A stretch of 64,000 bases of DNA from Inga oerstediana. Taxonomy: Eukaryota > Streptophyta > Magnoliopsida > Fabales > Fabaceae. The stretch covers positions 74,924,855-74,988,854 of the forward strand of contig OY723402.1 in NCBI GenBank assembly GCA_963210345.1. The letters are read 5' to 3'. Below are positions 61,501 to 64,000 of the stretch, in pieces (the stretch's first letter is position 1; every line of letters begins with the position of its first letter). The notes under the pieces were generated by a model, which was not told the origin of the DNA, did not search any database, and saw nothing but the letters and a program-made list of their open reading frames with translations. A program made the translations under genes and the position numbers.

Positions 61501-62747
61501 CTTTTTTATGAGGACGGGATCCCTGTTCAACAGTAGAGTTCTAGTTAGAACTGTTAATGGTGTCAAGCAGGACGCACTTGTTTGTAGATGAAGCAAAAGA
61601 AAAGTTCATTCTAAAGGACCTAAAAATTCTCTCAACCATAGAGCTCTTCAATCAATTTTAAAAGGGCATTCTCTCACTTTAAACTTGTTGCATTCGAAAT
61701 TTTATTCCCACAGAACATGTCAGGCATAATTAGAAGCATTAATGTCATGTTTGAATTTCCCACTTATATTTTGTCCTAATGTCAACTTTATTGTTTCAGT
61801 TTTGAGTATTCTCATTCCCAAAAGATGTATAGCTTCAATGAGATCGGAAAAGTTACTTCTTGTAATGAAAAATGGAAAAGGTGGAGTCTGAGAAGGGTCA
61901 AATGTAAGCAACTTTACCCCGCAGGTGGAGAGGCTGTTTCGAGGATTTGAATTAGTGACCTCTTAATTACATTGCAGTAAACTTTACCATTGCTCCAAAG
62001 CTCACCCTCTTCTTGTAATGATAAATAATTCAACAAAAATATCTAAGTGTATGTTTACTCATCTCTGAAAATGAATACTTGCCTGGTAACTCCAAGCCCA
62101 ACATTGTGAGGAAAAATGGTAGTATTGTAAACATTGTTGTGGCCATGAACTGCGTCTATTCCATAAATCATTGGAATCCCAAGGCGGGTAGACAAAGCCC
62201 CACTTTGGATGTCATTCACCATTTGGACCCATGTCTTGGGGGATGCCTGTGGGGCTGGAACACTCCCTCCTCCACTCAGCACACTCCCTGCAATCCACAC
62301 GCACGCACATTGATAACACTATCACCATGAGGAAAATAATATTAGGGAGATCTATTTTACCCCTTTCGTTGTATTAAACTACCTAAGATACCACTTGTGT
62401 CATTTCTGTGACAATGTTGAACAACAATGCCAAACATAGGTGTCTGAAATAATATGCTATCTTATACCATGATATCTTAAGATATCATAGAGTGTGAGAT
62501 TTGATTAGAAATATGAAGATATCTTACCAATGAAATACTTATTCATCACTTCAGCTGTGGCATTAGACCGTTCAATCTGGGTCATCTGTCCAATTTTTTC
62601 CTCTAGAGTCATTCGCTTCAGCAAATCTTTGACTCTAGCATTTAGGGACTGTTTTGGGTCTTTATACTTCAAGTATTCTGCTTCTGATATGGAAACAACG
62701 CAGAATAGTAGCAGAATACCCAGCATGCGTATCCCAGATCTCCCCAT
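58596..62747 (-). CDS. GH3 beta-glucosidase / beta-D-glucan exohydrolase, nine exons, 627 aa
   Basis: Exons (minus strand): 62528-62747, 62083-62287, 61432-61522, 61195-61340, 60557-60800, 60141-60245, 59832-60014, 59540-59744, 58596-59080; all phases agree. Residues 1-23 are a signal peptide (hydrophobic MLGILLLFCVVSISEA), so the enzyme is secreted to the cell wall. The (beta/alpha)8 domain carries GIDAVHGHNNV, FAPCIAVCRDPRWGRCYES, AKHFLGDGGT and the catalytic nucleophile Asp in GFVISDWQGVD (about residue 308). The second domain carries GEHPYAETYGD, with the general acid Glu at about residue 514. Length and motifs match barley ExoI-type exohydrolases, which remove glucose from beta-glucans. 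Intron 2 has a GC-AG border (AG|GCAAGT) and contains an Au SINE. A 3' splice site 12-16 bases before the ATG suggests a further intron in the leader. Confidence 0.96.
61877..62010 (-). mobile_element. Au-type SINE in intron 2 of the GH3 gene
   Basis: On the minus strand the sequence follows the Au SINE layout. A tRNA-like head comes first (GAGCTTTGGAGCAATGGTAA, box A). A box-B region AGAGGTCACTAATTCAAATC follows. Then come GAAACAGCCTCTCCACCTGC, GGGGTAAAGTTGCTTACA and a GACCCTTCTCAGACTCCACC end with a few T's. This family is spread widely among angiosperms. The copy is in the sense direction of the gene. Confidence 0.85.
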
Positions 62748-63882
62748 TATGGCACAGCTGAATCTGTACGGAAGATAAAGATCGGAGATTATAACAAGCG
62801 AGAACAGGAAAAAAGGAAAGGAAAAAAAAATAGATTTTAGAGAAATTTCTCAATGAATGAACGAACTGTTGAGTGCACAAATGAGAGCATTTATGGTGTG
62901 AGCTGAGAAGGTAAACAGAAAGATCAATGGCTAAGCACCAAAAAAAAAAAAAACTGAAGTGTTTTGTGTTCAACAAACAGAACACACTTGTCTAACAAAA
63001 AGGGTAAGGCAAATCATGAATCAAAATATCAAAGAGGAGGAAGAGTGGAAGACAACAATAGGTTCAATATAAACAATGCAGGCAAAACAGAGGTACCAAA
63101 ATCCTTCCACAGTACGAATAACGCGCAAATCCTATCCCATATCAAGAATCGGCATCAAAAATGAAAGAAAAAAAATCTTGCAAGCCAATAATGAGTCCAA
63201 TCTAAAGAATGATGAGACATACGGATACCGATATCTCTTCAGAACAAAAATAACTTGTGAATCCAACTTCCATGTCAAAGAAATAAAAAAGAGAAAAAAA
63301 AATAAAAAGAGCGAGGATGGAATGGAACACACTTGCAGGACTGAGTTGCTCAAGCTCAAAACAGTCACAAGGAAGAAGAAATGCTTCAATCCGTTTGAAT
63401 GAAAATGTAAAAGCCAGTGCAGAGCTTGAATGGAGAAATGAAACGAGTAGGTTTAGCTTATTTAAGCATATGGGGACTGACTATATACAGAAAGAGGAAG
63501 CACAGTCATTTCAGGTGGGGTGCACTGTGCAGAGACGGGTCCCAGCTGTGTTACGCAACCACAGCAATTTTTTTTTTATGTATTTTATATTATTATTTTT
63601 GTTCTCTCTCCGACGGCGACCAGTGATCGCCCTCTGCTAAATTAAATATATTATAATAATTACAATTTTTTTTTTTTGGATTATGAACTGAATATCTTCC
63701 AGCATTACAATTTATTTTTGCATAAATGTATATACACGACTAAATTTAAAAGGGAAATTACACTTAGGTCCCAGACAAGAGAAAAAATTAAAAAAATAGT
63801 TTTTTAAAATCTCAAAATAAAAGAATGATCTCAAGAACTTGTTAATGGGGCCCTTAGTGTTGTCAATAACCAGCACATGAAA
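62748..63882. other. leader and promoter region of the GH3 gene
   Basis: On the minus strand a pyrimidine-rich stretch and a TACAG or TTCAG acceptor lie 12-16 bases upstream of the ATG, so a 5'-UTR intron is likely. No protein-coding feature is recognised. A short MITE-end-like sequence, AAGGGAAATTACACTTAGG, is at 63750. Confidence 0.4.
63482..63488 (-). promoter_or_regulatory. possible TATA box of the GH3 gene
   Basis: GTATATAG on the minus strand, about 740 bases before the ATG. It would fit a promoter upstream of the inferred leader intron, but other AT-rich matches exist nearby. Confidence 0.25.
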
Positions 63883-64000
63883 TAGGGGTGTTCAAAATAT
63901 CCCGGTCCCGGATATTTTATCCTGGAAATTTTCTGTCTCAGCCGGGACCGGGATCACACCTTGTGATCCCGGAAATTCCCGGTCCCAGTTTTTTTTTATT
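63883..64000. mobile_element. hAT-like terminus, cut by the window edge
   Basis: The sequence starts TAGGGGTGTTCAAAA, a common hAT end, followed by dense CCCGGTCCCGG and CCGGGACCGGG motifs like the GGGTTGGG-rich subterminal region of the hAT element at 4415. The other end is outside the window, so the 8-bp duplication cannot be checked. Confidence 0.5.

Noticed and set aside
1..64000. CRISPR arrays, operons, bacterial-type promoters, riboswitches
   Set aside because: Spliced genes and plant transposons show this is nuclear plant DNA. No regular short repeat-spacer array or conserved riboswitch core was seen.

Overview
The window is plant nuclear DNA. Its genes are split by short GT-AG introns, and the intergenic space is AT-rich and full of transposable elements: CACTA, hAT, Mutator-like, Helitron, L1-type LINE and tRNA-derived SINEs, including an Au-type SINE. 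The gene set (choline-phosphate cytidylyltransferase, a dsRNA-binding protein, RTM2-like small-HSP membrane proteins, aldehyde oxidase, GH3 exo-beta-glucosidase) fits a eudicot. I cannot name the species.

Layout. 1-5.5 kb is a repeat cluster: a decayed CACTA TNP2 transposase, an aldo-keto reductase fragment, a 530-bp fold-back MITE, and a 1,055-bp hAT element with a perfect 8-bp target-site duplication (TSD). 5.9-8.7 kb is an intact eight-exon choline-phosphate cytidylyltransferase gene (minus). About 10.4-28.1 kb is mostly one very large decayed Helitron. It holds a broken RPA70-like gene (17.1-19.7 kb) and a broken Rep-helicase gene (20.9-27.6 kb), and its plus strand is strikingly poor in G. 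30.5-32.8 kb is a four-exon dsRNA-binding protein gene (plus). 33.6-35.3 kb and 44.9-45.6 kb are two RTM2-like paralogues in the same orientation (minus). They are pushed apart by a full-length but dead L1-type LINE (17-bp TSD), which itself carries a 1,439-bp CACTA element (3-bp TSD) near its 3' tail. 46.7-47.9 kb is a Mutator-like element with a perfect 9-bp TSD. 49.1-57.1 kb is a ten-exon aldehyde oxidase gene (plus). 58.6-62.7 kb is a nine-exon GH3 beta-glucosidase/glucan exohydrolase gene (minus) with an Au SINE in intron 2. The window ends inside another hAT-like terminus.

The six intact genes were assembled by hand from splice sites and phases. In each, the summed exon lengths are a multiple of three: CCT 346 aa, DRB 334 aa, RTM2-like 327 and 167 aa, aldehyde oxidase 1371 aa, GH3 627 aa. 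They do not form one pathway: phosphatidylcholine synthesis, small-RNA/dsRNA handling, membrane-anchored HSP20-like proteins, abscisic acid or auxin aldehyde oxidation, and cell-wall glucan turnover. What ties the window together is layered transposon insertion around a conserved gene order. I saw no convincing new functional system. The best candidates for follow-up are the giant Helitron with its strand asymmetry, the dsRNA-binding gene with a half-lost middle domain, the 52-residue repeats at the N-terminus of the LINE ORF1, and the sequence carried inside the Mutator-like element.
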